DNA of 35,213 nt from Bradyrhizobium genosp. SA-3 (GTDB taxonomy: Bacteria; Pseudomonadota; Alphaproteobacteria; Rhizobiales; Xanthobacteraceae): contig NZ_PSRT01000086.1 of the NCBI RefSeq assembly GCF_004212635.1, positions 1-35,213 on the forward strand, in the 5' to 3' direction. Under the pieces are notes generated by a model. It made no database searches and was not told where the DNA came from. It saw nothing but the letters and a program-made list of their open reading frames with translations. Both the position numbers and the translations under genes were made by a program. Below, piece by piece: positions 8,767 to 16,873 of the stretch. How positions within the stretch are numbered: the stretch's first letter is position 1; every line of letters starts with the position of its first letter.

Positions 8767-9180
8767 TCGTCCCAGTCACGCCCAGTGACCGCAAGCTTGG
8801 GGGCAAGTGTCTGAAAAAAAGTAATCTTGCCCGGCTGCGGCCCGCGCGAGGAGGCCCCTTGCTGCCTGTTTGCGAGGCGCGGCTGCGTGGACGGGCGCCG
8901 CCAACCTCATCCCGGCGCCGCGGTCAAGGACCGATCTGGCGCAAAATTGCGCGCGCGCTTGAATCATTTCCGAAATCGCGCGCGATTGCATGCGAGTCGC
9001 GGTTATTCCTCACGTCGCGCACAAATTTTGGTCAATGCAGAACAGGGTTATCGCGCGATTAAGGATCGACCATCGCGCGTGCGACTTTGGGATGACGCGA
9101 CGGATTTTGGCTGGCCGTGTGATCGCAGCATGGCGCTCAATTCTTAACCCTGACGCGGTGTTGGGTTATAAGGATTCGGC
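8767..9180. other. Gap between divergent genes, presumably promoters
   Basis: The 414 bases separate the EAL-domain gene (leftward) from mepA (rightward), so both promoters should lie here. I cannot assign them. GGGCAAG (8801-8807) and CTTGCCC (8826-8832) form a 7-bp inverted repeat around an A-rich loop close to the EAL gene start. No convincing gene is seen. Confidence 0.4.
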
Positions 9181-10125
9181 ATGAGTCCCCGCCGCCTCGC
9201 TCCTCTCCTGCTTTTTGTGACATTCTTGGCCGCCGGTAGCGCGCTGGCCCAGGACAAGGGCAGCGTCACCCCAAAACCGCTGCCGCCGCTCGCCAATCCG
9301 AACGACCCCTCCCTCGCCGCCAAGGAGTTGTTCGCGCGCAAGCTGCTGCCGTCGAAGGGATCGGCCCATGTCATCGGCTCCTACACCAAGGGCTGCATCG
9401 GCGGCGCCATGCAGATGCCGCTCAACGGCGACAATTGGCAGGTGATGCGGCTCTCGCGCAACCGCAACTACGGCCACCCCGAGATGATCGCCCTGATCAA
9501 GCGGCTCGCGGCCAAAGCGCACAAGGACGCCGGCTGGCCGGGCATCCTGGTCGGCGACATCGCGCAACCGCGCGGCGGGCCGGCGCTGTCGGGCCATGCC
9601 AGCCACCAGATCGGCCTCGATGCCGACATCTGGCTGACGCCGATGCCGGACCGCCGGCTCTCGCGCGAGGAGCGCGAGGAGATGTCGGCGGTGATGATGG
9701 TTCGCCCCGACCGGCTCGACGTCGATCCGAAGGTGTTCACGCCAGGCCATGTGCTGGTGCTGCGCGATGCGGCGCGGGAGCCGGCGGTGCAGCGCATCTT
9801 CGTCAACGCCGCGATCAAGAAGGCGCTGTGCCGCGAGGCCAAGGGCGACCGCGCCTGGCTGTCGAAGATCCGCCCCTGGTGGGGCCACGACTATCACTTC
9901 CACATCCGCATGCACTGTCCCGCGGGCGCCGGGGAATGCGAGGGCCAGCCGTCGCAATCCGAGGACGAAGGCTGCAAGGCCTCCGATCTCGCCTATTGGT
10001 TCTCGGATGCAGTGCTGCACCCAAAGCCGCCGCCGGAGCCGCCGAAACCGAAGCCGCCGATGACGCTGGCCGACATGCCGGCCGCGTGCAAGGCCGTGCT
10101 GCATGCAGCGGATGCGAAGCCGTAG
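9181..10125 (+). CDS. mepA: Penicillin-insensitive murein endopeptidase MepA
   Basis: This 314-residue exported LAS-type zinc metallopeptidase cuts D-Ala-meso-DAP cross-links in peptidoglycan. Residues 1-23 are a signal peptide ending ALA-Q. The zinc site is visible: GHASHQIGLDADIW at 138-151 gives the His142-x6-Asp149 pair of the family, and WWGHDYHFHIRMHC near 228-241 gives the C-terminal histidines. Six or more cysteines probably form disulfides, as in E. coli MepA. The C-terminus carries a Pro/Lys-rich linker (KPPPEPPKPKPP) and a short cysteine-containing tail, longer than in E. coli. AAGGA (9170-9174) is a good ribosome site 6 bases from the ATG. Confidence 0.96.
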   Translation: MSPRRLAPLLLFVTFLAAGSALAQDKGSVTPKPLPPLANPNDPSLAAKELFARKLLPSKGSAHVIGSYTKGCIGGAMQMPLNGDNWQVMRLSRNRNYGHPEMIALIKRLAAKAHKDAGWPGILVGDIAQPRGGPALSGHASHQIGLDADIWLTPMPDRRLSREEREEMSAVMMVRPDRLDVDPKVFTPGHVLVLRDAAREPAVQRIFVNAAIKKALCREAKGDRAWLSKIRPWWGHDYHFHIRMHCPAGAGECEGQPSQSEDEGCKASDLAYWFSDAVLHPKPPPEPPKPKPPMTLADMPAACKAVLHAADAKP

Positions 10126-10133
10126 CTCGCCGC

Positions 10134-10280
10134 CGTCGTCCTGACGAAGCCAGGACCCATACCGCGTGATCTATCGATCGCGACCGGTGGCAATACCGAA
10201 CGACCAGTCTTCGCCAAACTTCTCCCTGTGGCTATGGGTCCCGGCCCCCGTGCGCAATTGCGCACTAGGCCGGGACGACG
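10134..10280. repeat. Palindromic MITE-like repeat, family A copy 1
   Basis: It opens with CGTCGTCCTGACGAAGCCAG and closes with TATGGGTCCCGG ... GGCCGGGACGACG, so the ends are inverted copies. The right arm folds on itself around a perfect 16-base palindrome, GTGCGCAATTGCGCAC. The interior (CAGTCTTCGCCAAACTTCTCC) matches the interiors of copies 2 and 3. Confidence 0.85.
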
Positions 10281-10343
10281 TATGGGCCTCGGCGCTTGTC
10301 CGGGATGACGTGGTGAGATTGGAGCTACTGCCTCACACACAGC

Positions 10344-10477
10344 CGTCGTCCTGGCGAAAGCCAGGACCCATTACCCCAGGGAGGAGACGTGACACGAGCT
10401 GATAACTCCGAGTCTTCGCAAAACTACTACCTGGGGTAATGGGTCCTGGATCGGCGCTCCGCTGGTCCAGGACGACG
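10344..10477. repeat. Palindromic MITE-like repeat, family A copy 2
   Basis: The left arm contains a small hairpin with a GAAA loop, CCTGGCGAAAGCCAGG. ATTACCCCAGG further in pairs with CCTGGGGTAAT near 10430-10440. The right arm ends in GGTCCAGGACGACG. It belongs to the same family as 10134-10280 and 34387-34510. Confidence 0.88.
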
Positions 10478-10646
10478 AACGAGGTTTGACCTGAGGCCGA
10501 GGGCTGCTATCTTCGCGAGCAGCGATATCCCTGCCGGCCGTAAGCCGTCGCAAGGCCCGTGGAACAGCGCGTCCGCCCGTCGCATCAGACCCACCCAACG
10601 CCAGATTTGCGCGTCACCGCGCGCGAGCTTGCACGGAGCGCTATCC

Positions 10647-11432
10647 ATGTTTCGTATTGCCGCACTTGTCGCCGCCTTCGTCATCCTCGCGGGCGCGAGC
10701 CCGTCGCCCGCTGCCGCCGAGGACAAGACCATCACCGTGTTCGCGGCCGCTTCGATGAAGAACGCGCTCGACGAGATCGACGCGGCCTACACCGCCAAGA
10801 CCGGCGTCAAGTTCTCCGTCAGCTATGCCGCAAGCTCGGTGCTGGCCAGGCAGATCGAGCAGGGCGCGCCGGCCGACGTGTTCGTTTCGGCCGACACCGA
10901 CTGGATGGACTACGCCATTGCCAGGAAGGCCATCAACGAGCCGAGCCGGGTCAATCTGCTCGGCAACAGCATCGTGCTGATCGCGCCGAAAGACTCCAAG
11001 ATCGACAACGTCACGATCGCGCAGGGCTTCGATCTCGCCAAGCTCGCCGGCGACGGCAGGATCGCGACCGGCGACGTGAAATCCGTGCCTGTCGGCAAAT
11101 ACGCCAAGGCTGCGCTCGAGAAGCTCGGCGCCTGGCAGGCGGCCGAGCCGAAATTCGCCATGGCCGAGAGCGTGCGCGGCGCGCTGACGCTGGTGGCACG
11201 CGGCGAGGCCGTGCTCGGCATCGTCTATGCCACCGACGCCAAGGTCGAGCCGGGCGTGAAGATCGTCGGCACCTTCCCGGCGGATTCGCACCCGCCGATC
11301 ATCTATCCGGTCGCGGCGACCACGACCGCGAAGGGCGAGACCAGCGACTATCTCGCCTTCCTGCGCTCGACGGCCGCCAAGACCGTTCTGGAAAAATACG
11401 GTTTCAAATTCCTGATCAGCCCCACCACGTGA
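10647..11432 (+). CDS. modA: Molybdate ABC transporter substrate-binding protein ModA
   Basis: This 261-residue periplasmic protein captures molybdate (or tungstate) and delivers it to ModB. Residues 1-24 form a signal peptide (MFRIAALVAAFVILAGAS...). The mature protein opens with the family signature ITVFAAASMKNALDEI, followed by SYAASSVLARQIEQGAPADVF (oxyanion-contacting Ser region) and the hinge segment IATGDVKSVPVGKYAKAALE near 140-160. I chose ATG 10647, which has GGAG 9 bases upstream, over the in-frame TTG at 10629. It is the first gene of modABC, 13 bases before modB. It supplies molybdenum for enzymes such as nitrate reductase, formate dehydrogenase or nitrogenase. Confidence 0.95.
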   Translation: MFRIAALVAAFVILAGASPSPAAAEDKTITVFAAASMKNALDEIDAAYTAKTGVKFSVSYAASSVLARQIEQGAPADVFVSADTDWMDYAIARKAINEPSRVNLLGNSIVLIAPKDSKIDNVTIAQGFDLAKLAGDGRIATGDVKSVPVGKYAKAALEKLGAWQAAEPKFAMAESVRGALTLVARGEAVLGIVYATDAKVEPGVKIVGTFPADSHPPIIYPVAATTTAKGETSDYLAFLRSTAAKTVLEKYGFKFLISPTT

Positions 11433-11445
11433 TATCTCCGGCTTG

Positions 11446-12141
11446 ATGTCTGAGATTTCACCCGCCGAATGGACGGCGATCCTGCTTTCGCTCAGGGTCG
11501 CCATTGTCGCAACGCTGGTGGCGACGCCGTTCGGCATCGCGCTGGCATGGCTGCTCGCGCGGCGCGATTTCTGGGGCAAGTCGCTACTCGACGCTACCGT
11601 GCATCTGCCGCTGGTGCTGCCGCCTGTGGTCACCGGCTATCTGCTGCTGCTCAGCTTCGGCCGCCGCGGCCCCGTCGGCAGCTTCCTCGCCGACCATCTC
11701 GGCATCGTCTTCTCTTTCCGCTGGACCGGCGCGGCGCTCGCCTGCGGCGTGATGGCGTTTCCGCTTCTCGTGCGGCCGATGCGGCTGTCGATCGAGGCGA
11801 TCGACCGCCGGCTCGAGCAGGCCGCCGAGACGCTTGGCGCGGCACCCTGGAAGGTGTTCTTCACGGTGACGCTGCCGCTCGCGCTGCCCGGCGTGCTCGC
11901 CGGCATGGTGCTCGGCTTCGCCAAGGCCATCGGCGAGTTCGGCGCCACCATCACCTTCGTGTCCAACATTCCCGGCGAGACCCAGACGATCTCGTCCGCG
12001 ATCTATTCGCTGATCCAGACGCCCGACGGCGACGCTGCCGCAGGGCGGCTCGTCATCGTCTCGATCGTGCTCGCGCTCGGCGCATTGATTGCGGCAGAAT
12101 GGTTCGCCCGCCGCGCCACGGCGCGGCTGCACGGGAATTGA
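11446..12141 (+). CDS. modB: Molybdate ABC transporter permease ModB
   Basis: This 231-residue inner-membrane permease has about five membrane segments. The cytoplasmic coupling loop is present, EAAETLGAAPWKVFFTVTLPLA near residues 124-146, followed by GMVLGFAKAIGEFGATITFVSN, a typical ModB signature. The ATG at 11446 is preferred over a TTG one codon earlier; the ribosome site is poor, as expected for translation coupled to modA just upstream. It is followed by modC after only 2 bases, so the two are translationally coupled. Confidence 0.95.
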   Translation: MSEISPAEWTAILLSLRVAIVATLVATPFGIALAWLLARRDFWGKSLLDATVHLPLVLPPVVTGYLLLLSFGRRGPVGSFLADHLGIVFSFRWTGAALACGVMAFPLLVRPMRLSIEAIDRRLEQAAETLGAAPWKVFFTVTLPLALPGVLAGMVLGFAKAIGEFGATITFVSNIPGETQTISSAIYSLIQTPDGDAAAGRLVIVSIVLALGALIAAEWFARRATARLHGN

Positions 12142-12143
12142 CC

Positions 12144-12806
12144 ATGCTGCGCGTCGATGTCGAAAAACAGTTGGGTGAGTTTTCGCTGCACGCGTCCTTC
12201 ACCAGCGAGGGCCGCGTCATCGGCCTGTTCGGCGCCTCGGGCGCCGGCAAGACCTCACTGGTCAACATGATCGCGGGCCTGTTGCGGCCCGACCGCGGCA
12301 GCATCGTGATCGACGGCGAGACCGTCGACGACACCGCGGCCGGCATCCACGTGCCGGCCTGGCGCCGCCGCATCGGCTATGTGTTCCAGGACGCGCGGCT
12401 GTTTCCGCATCTCAACGTGGCGCAGAATCTCGACTATGGCAGACGCATGAACGGCCTCGCCGCCGATCCGGCCCAGCACAAGCGCATCATCGATCTCCTC
12501 GACATCGGCGCCCTGCTCGGCCGCCGGCCCGGAAAGCTCTCCGGCGGCGAGCGCCAGCGCGTCGCGCTCGGCCGCGCGCTGCTGTCGAAGCCGCGCCTCC
12601 TGCTGCTCGACGAGCCGCTCGGCGCGCTCGACGAGAGCCGCAAGCTCGAGATCCTGCCCTATCTGGTGCGGCTGCGGGACGAGGCCAACGTGCCGATGGT
12701 CTATGTCAGCCACGACGCCGCCGAGCTGCGCCAGCTCGCCACGCAGATCGTGATGCTGAAGCAGGGCCGTGTGACGAGTTTTGGCGGGGTGAAGGTGCTG
12801 ACGTGA
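12144..12806 (+). CDS. modC: Molybdate ABC transporter ATPase ModC, short form without TOBE domain
   Basis: This 220-residue ATPase powers ModB. All nucleotide-binding elements are present: Walker A GASGAGKT (30-37), Q-loop YVFQDARLFPHL (79-90), signature LSGGERQR (132-139), Walker B LLLLDEPLGALD (152-163) and the H-loop SHD (189-191). Classical ModC proteins are about 350 residues and carry a C-terminal molybdate-binding TOBE/Mop domain; this one stops right after the ATPase domain. A GTAGCCCGG palindromic repeat starts 5 bases after the stop. Either this is a natural short ModC or the tail was lost. It may not be subject to molybdate trans-inhibition through the TOBE domain (inference). Confidence 0.93.
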   Translation: MLRVDVEKQLGEFSLHASFTSEGRVIGLFGASGAGKTSLVNMIAGLLRPDRGSIVIDGETVDDTAAGIHVPAWRRRIGYVFQDARLFPHLNVAQNLDYGRRMNGLAADPAQHKRIIDLLDIGALLGRRPGKLSGGERQRVALGRALLSKPRLLLLDEPLGALDESRKLEILPYLVRLRDEANVPMVYVSHDAAELRQLATQIVMLKQGRVTSFGGVKVLT

Positions 12807-12810
12807 AGAC

Positions 12811-12894
12811 GTAGCCCGGATGGAGCGCAAGCGTAATCCGGGACGGCGCCGCTGGATAGAGTCCCCGGATTTCGCTTCGCTCCATCCGGGCTAC
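12811..12894. repeat. GTAGCCCGGATG palindromic repeat (family B)
   Basis: The ends are perfect 17-base inverted copies (GTAGCCCGGATGGAGCG and its complement) and the pairing continues with few mismatches to the centre. This REP-like sequence is widespread in proteobacteria. It fills the gap between the converging modC and PepSY-like genes, where it could stop transcription from both sides. Confidence 0.9.
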
Positions 12895-12917
12895 CCCACT
12901 TCATGACTAGCCGTAAA

Positions 12918-13178
12918 CTACCACCCGCGCTCGACGTTGCGCACCTCGCCGGTCCTCGCATCGACATAGACTTCCATCCAGCGACCGACACGATCCCGTC
13001 CATCAACCTCCCATTCGTCGCCGAGGAAGTTGGTATGCGAGACCGTCACGACGCCGAGATCTGTCGCGACGTCGAGGGCGGCCTGCATCGAGATCTGATC
13101 GCCGGTGTCATAAGCCATCGCCGGTGCGGCAGCGCCGAGCGCGAGAGCTGTTAGAATCGGAAGGATGAACTTTCGCAT
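12918..13178 (-). CDS. Small exported PepSY-like protein
   Basis: This 86-residue protein starts with a signal peptide (MRKFILPILTALALGAAAPAMA, residues 1-22). The mature part resembles a single PepSY-type domain: an N-terminal helix (ISMQAALDVATDLGV), then strands with WEVDGRD and the characteristic WMEVYVDARTGEV near 67-79. PepSY proteins are periplasmic and often regulate peptidases or sense envelope conditions; this one has no partner nearby. The ribosome site CAGGAG lies 6 bases before the ATG. Its 3' end converges on modC. Confidence 0.83.
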   Translation of the reverse strand: MRKFILPILTALALGAAAPAMAYDTGDQISMQAALDVATDLGVVTVSHTNFLGDEWEVDGRDRVGRWMEVYVDARTGEVRNVERGW

Positions 13179-13308
13179 TGCATACTCCTGTCAGTCCAAG
13201 CTGTTACGCGCCTTAGAACCAGCGGCATGGCGGAGTGTTCCGGGTTTCAAGGTCACGAAACCGCGCAAATCTTCGGCGGTTGCGGCGATTTGGTGGCGGT
13301 TCCTTTCC

Positions 13309-13414
13309 TCGTCATTCCGGGGCGTCCGAAGGACGAACCCGGAATCCATTTCACTAACGGGTTGGTGGAGAGATGGATTCCGGGTTCGCGCTATCGCGCG
13401 CCCCGGAATGACGA
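13309..13414. repeat. Palindromic repeat, family C copy 1
   Basis: The outer arms TCGTCATTCCGGGGCG (13309-13324) and CGCCCCGGAATGACGA (13399-13414) are perfect inverted copies. Inside, GAACCCGGAATCCAT pairs perfectly with ATGGATTCCGGGTTC. It lies between the PepSY-like gene start and the antiporter gene end. A related copy is at 20319-20440. Confidence 0.9.
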
Positions 13415-13422
13415 AGGAGAAA

Positions 13423-15216
13423 CTAAACCCCCGCCACCGACGCCCACACATCGGCGAGCTTGCGCTGCAGCGCCTGCGTGCGGGTCAGCGGCGCGGGGGT
13501 CTCGTCCTCTTCCGGCAGGCGCAGGCCGACGACGTTGACGCGGCCGCCGGAGATCGAGCGCGCGACCAGCACGATCGTGTCCAGCGCAAGCTCGGCGCCC
13601 TCCTTCGGTGCGCGGTCGAGATGGACGTCGAAATAATCGGCCAGCGTCAGCTTGCCGTCGTCCGCGCCGAGCTTCACGCCGTAGATCTCGGCGAGTTCGG
13701 CGAGCGTGTGCTCGCCGGAGACCATGAAGTCGCCGAGCAGATGCGGATCCGGCGCCGAGCTCGGCTGCATGTCGACGAAGAAGCGGTCGAGCGCCTCGGC
13801 CTTTTCCGGCGGCGCCAGCAGGTAGATGTAATCGCCGGGCGCGACCGGATCGGCCTCCGTCGGCGTCAAGATGTTCTCGTTGCGGATCACCAGCGTCGGC
13901 TTGGACCAGGACGGAATCAGGCCGCGGCGGAAGTACAGGCTCTTCGGCCGCACCGGATAGCCGACCAGCTGCTGCTCGAGCTGGCCCGGCAGATCCAACT
14001 CGACGCGGCGCGGGCCGCGCTCGGCGCGCGGCAGCGCCACGTGCAGCTTGCGCGCGGCGGGTGCCAGCGTCCAGCCTTGCAGCAGCAGCGAGATGATGAC
14101 GACGACGAAAGCGACGTCGAAATAGAGATAGGCCTTGGACAGGCCGACCAGCATCGGGATCGACGCCAGGAAGATTGCGACGGCACCGCGCAAGCCGGTC
14201 CAGGCGATGAAGACCTTCTCGCGCCAGTTGAAGCGGAACGGCGCAAGGCAAGCGAACACCGCGAGCGGCCGCGCGACCAGCATCAAGACGAGCGCGACGG
14301 CGACTGCCGGCAGCACGCTGGCACCGAGCCGGCTCGGCGAGACCAGAAGGCCAAGCAGCACGAACATCACGATCTGCGCCAGCCAGGTCGCGGCGTCCAG
14401 GAAGGCCACCACTGAATTATGCGCGCGCGTCGGCCGGTTGCCGATGATGATGCCGGCGAGATAGACCGCGAGAAAGCCTGATGCGTGCATGATCTGCGAG
14501 CCGCCGAAGATGACGAGCGCGCCTGTCGTCACGAACGGCGCATGCAGGCCCTGCGGCAGCGCCACCTGATTGAGCGCGATCACGACCAGGCGTCCGCCGA
14601 TGACGCCGACCACGGCACCCAGCACCGCCTCCTGGACGAATTCGATCAGCACATGGCCGGGCGAGCTCGAGCCCAGCGAGATGTACTCGACCAGCATGAG
14701 CGTGAGGAAGATCGCAAACGGATCGTTGGTGCCGGATTCCGCCTCCAGCGTCGCGCCGACGCGCGGGCGCAGGCGCAGGCCCTGGGTGTGCACCAACAGG
14801 AACACCGCGGCGGCGTCGGTCGAGGCGACCACGGCGCCGACCAGCAGCGATTCCGTCCAGTTGAGATCGAGCGCGTATTTCGCGAACGGCGCCGTGATCA
14901 GCGCCGTCAGCAGCACGCCGATCGTCGCGAGCACCACGGAGGGCGCGAGCACAGTGCGGATGCTGGCAAAGCGCGTCCGCAAGCCGCCATCGAACAGGAT
15001 CAAGGCGAGCGCGACCGAGCCGACCAGATAGGTGGTGCGGACGTCGTCGAACTGGAGCTGGCCGGGGCCGGAATCGCCGGCGAGCATGCCGATCGCAAGG
15101 AAGACGAGCAGCAGGGGCGCGCCGAAGCGCAGCGCAAGCAGGCTCGAGAGGATGCCGGCCATGACGAGGACAGCGCCGAGCAATATGGCGAGACTGACGG
15201 AGTCGAGGGAGGCCAT
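13423..15216 (-). CDS. CvrA/NhaP2-type cation/proton antiporter
   Basis: This inner-membrane antiporter is 597 residues from the chosen start. Residues 1-400 contain about twelve membrane segments of the CPA1 Na+/H+ exchanger fold, with conserved GLRLRPRVGATLEAESGTND and the pore-region VASTDAAAVF. The cytoplasmic tail has a TrkA_C-like domain (PTLVIRNENILTPTEADPV, about 430-480) and a CorC/HlyC-type transporter-associated domain (HTLAELAEIYGV ... ISGGRVNVVGLRLPEED, about 505-575). This is the layout of NhaP2/CvrA, which moves K+ (or Na+) against protons. ATG 15216 has GGAAGG just upstream; ATG 15249 in the same frame is an alternative. The gene ends 9 bases from repeat C1. Confidence 0.92.
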   Translation of the reverse strand: MASLDSVSLAILLGAVLVMAGILSSLLALRFGAPLLLVFLAIGMLAGDSGPGQLQFDDVRTTYLVGSVALALILFDGGLRTRFASIRTVLAPSVVLATIGVLLTALITAPFAKYALDLNWTESLLVGAVVASTDAAAVFLLVHTQGLRLRPRVGATLEAESGTNDPFAIFLTLMLVEYISLGSSSPGHVLIEFVQEAVLGAVVGVIGGRLVVIALNQVALPQGLHAPFVTTGALVIFGGSQIMHASGFLAVYLAGIIIGNRPTRAHNSVVAFLDAATWLAQIVMFVLLGLLVSPSRLGASVLPAVAVALVLMLVARPLAVFACLAPFRFNWREKVFIAWTGLRGAVAIFLASIPMLVGLSKAYLYFDVAFVVVIISLLLQGWTLAPAARKLHVALPRAERGPRRVELDLPGQLEQQLVGYPVRPKSLYFRRGLIPSWSKPTLVIRNENILTPTEADPVAPGDYIYLLAPPEKAEALDRFFVDMQPSSAPDPHLLGDFMVSGEHTLAELAEIYGVKLGADDGKLTLADYFDVHLDRAPKEGAELALDTIVLVARSISGGRVNVVGLRLPEEDETPAPLTRTQALQRKLADVWASVAGV

Positions 15217-15431
15217 CCACCTTCCGGGTACAAATCGCTGGAATTGCATCCTTATCGTCGGCGGACTCGCGCGCCAACCCATTTTCTCCCGCTCGCGGCA
15301 ATCTGGCCGCGTTTTGCGGCCTTAACGCGCATCACTTAGCGGTGTATCGATGGTCCGGCGGTGCCCTTTGTGGGATTCTGCAGCTCCCTCGAATCAATTC
15401 CTCCCGCCTGCTTCCCGACGAGACCGACCCG

Positions 15432-16748
15432 ATGGACATGGACCTCAAGGACTTTATGGAGTTCGTGCAGACCACCGCGCGCAGCGTCGGGGCGGAAATC
15501 TCCTCACCCTGGTTCTACCTGCAATTCGGTCTCATCCTGACCGCGGCCGGCATCGCCTATGCCGCGGAGGCCGGCATTCGCAGCCGGATCGACATGACAT
15601 CGCTGGCGATGCGCTGGCCGCTGCCGCTCCGGCACTTCGTCCGGGTGATGGTCGCGAGCGCCTCGACGGCGGTGTTCACCCTGCTCGTGATCATTTCGCG
15701 CGTGGTGATGTACCATGCGACCTGGCCGAGCCGCAGTTATCTGTTGATGGTCGCGGCCAAGCTCGGGCTGGCATGGCTCGTGATCCGGCTGCTCACCTCG
15801 GTGCTGCGCAACGCCTTCATCGTCAAGCTGGTGTCGATCACGGCGTGGTTCGTCGCCGCGCTCTCCATCCTCGGCCAGCTCGATGCGACGGTCGAGTTGC
15901 TCGATTCCTTCGCTATCGTGCTCGGCGGTCTGCGGCTGACCCCACTCTTGGGGCTCAAGGCCGGCGCGCTGCTGCTGATCGCGCTCTGGCTGACCAACAT
16001 CGCGAGCAATTTCGCCGAGAGCCGGATCAATGCGACCACCGACCTGACGCCGTCGGTGCAGGTGCTGCTGGTCAAGATCATCCGCATCGGGCTGCTTGCG
16101 GTCGCGATCGTGATCGCGCTCGGCGCGGTCGGGATCGATCTGTCGGCGCTCGCGGTATTCTCCGGCGCGGTCGGCGTCGGCATCGGTATTGGCCTGCAGA
16201 AGATCGTCGCCAATTTCATCTCGGGGATCATCCTGCTCGCCGACAAGTCGGTGAAGCCCGGCGACCTCGTCACCATCGGCGACAACACCGGGCGGATCAG
16301 TGCGATGAAGACGCGCTATATTTCCGTCGCAGCCGGCGACGGCCGCGAATTCCTGGTGCCGAACGAGGATCTGGTGACGCAGAAGGTCGTCAACTGGACC
16401 TATACCGACAAGAACACGCTGGTGAAGATCGCCTTCGGCACCAATTACGACGCCGACCCGCGCCTGGTCTGCAAGCTCGCCGCCGAGACCGCTGCCGCCC
16501 ATCCGCGCGCGCAGAAAGGCAAGCCGCCGAACTGCATTTTGACCGAGTTTGCCGAGGCCGGGATGAAGTTCTCGCTGACCTTCTGGATCGCGGACCCCGA
16601 CGGCATGGATACCGTCAAGAGCGACGTGATGCTGGCGCTGTGGGATGCCTTCAAGCGCGAGGGCATCCGGGTTCCCTACCCCGTCCGCGAAATCCGCATT
16701 CGGGGTGGCGCGTTACCGGTGGAAACCACCGTAGAAGTCCCGAATTAG
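15432..16748 (+). CDS. Mechanosensitive ion channel, MscS family
   Basis: This 438-residue inner-membrane channel opens under membrane tension to release solutes on osmotic downshock. Several hydrophobic segments (about 20-40, 70-95, 100-120, 130-150, 175-195) precede the MscS core. The pore helix TM3 is recognisable by its Gly/Ala pattern, AVFSGAVGVGIGIGLQKIVANFISG near 238-262, followed by the beta domain (SVKPGDLVTIGDNTGRIS, VPNEDLVTQKVVNWTY). The C-terminal alpha/beta domain runs to about 425. I chose ATG 15432 because upstream codons look non-coding; a second ATG two codons later is equally possible. It is divergent from the antiporter gene. Confidence 0.93.
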   Translation: MDMDLKDFMEFVQTTARSVGAEISSPWFYLQFGLILTAAGIAYAAEAGIRSRIDMTSLAMRWPLPLRHFVRVMVASASTAVFTLLVIISRVVMYHATWPSRSYLLMVAAKLGLAWLVIRLLTSVLRNAFIVKLVSITAWFVAALSILGQLDATVELLDSFAIVLGGLRLTPLLGLKAGALLLIALWLTNIASNFAESRINATTDLTPSVQVLLVKIIRIGLLAVAIVIALGAVGIDLSALAVFSGAVGVGIGIGLQKIVANFISGIILLADKSVKPGDLVTIGDNTGRISAMKTRYISVAAGDGREFLVPNEDLVTQKVVNWTYTDKNTLVKIAFGTNYDADPRLVCKLAAETAAAHPRAQKGKPPNCILTEFAEAGMKFSLTFWIADPDGMDTVKSDVMLALWDAFKREGIRVPYPVREIRIRGGALPVETTVEVPN

Positions 16749-16873
16749 GCCCGCTTTCGGGTGCAAAGGTCACGCTCGGCTTGCATGAAGGCCCGCAATC
16801 ATTAAATTAGGGCCTGAAATCAAGCCTTTCCGCCAACATCGAAATCAGGCCGAGCCCGGAAGACAGTTCCCGC

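Larger units (their letters stand above)
10126..10646. other. Gap before modA holding two family A repeats
   Basis: These 521 bases contain no gene. Two related palindromic elements fill most of it (10134-10280 and 10344-10477). The remaining ~170 bases before modA must carry its promoter. I looked for a ModE-type palindrome and saw none. Confidence 0.6.

Noticed and set aside
8801..8832. GGGCAAG/CTTGCCC hairpin with A-rich loop
   Set aside because: Only 7 bp with an 18-base loop, and in the upstream region of a gene; too weak to call a feature by itself.
9144..9172. TTAACC-17-TATAAG promoter-like pair just before mepA
   Set aside because: The -10-like box overlaps the clear AAGGA ribosome site; transcription from it would start within 2 bases of the ATG, which contradicts using that site.
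10559..11446. Long open frame overlapping modA
   Set aside because: Its product is Arg-rich low complexity; modA is clear in the other frame.
15350..16810. 486-codon open frame overlapping the MscS gene in another frame
   Set aside because: Its product is Arg/His/Gly-rich with no pattern, while the other frame gives a complete MscS channel.
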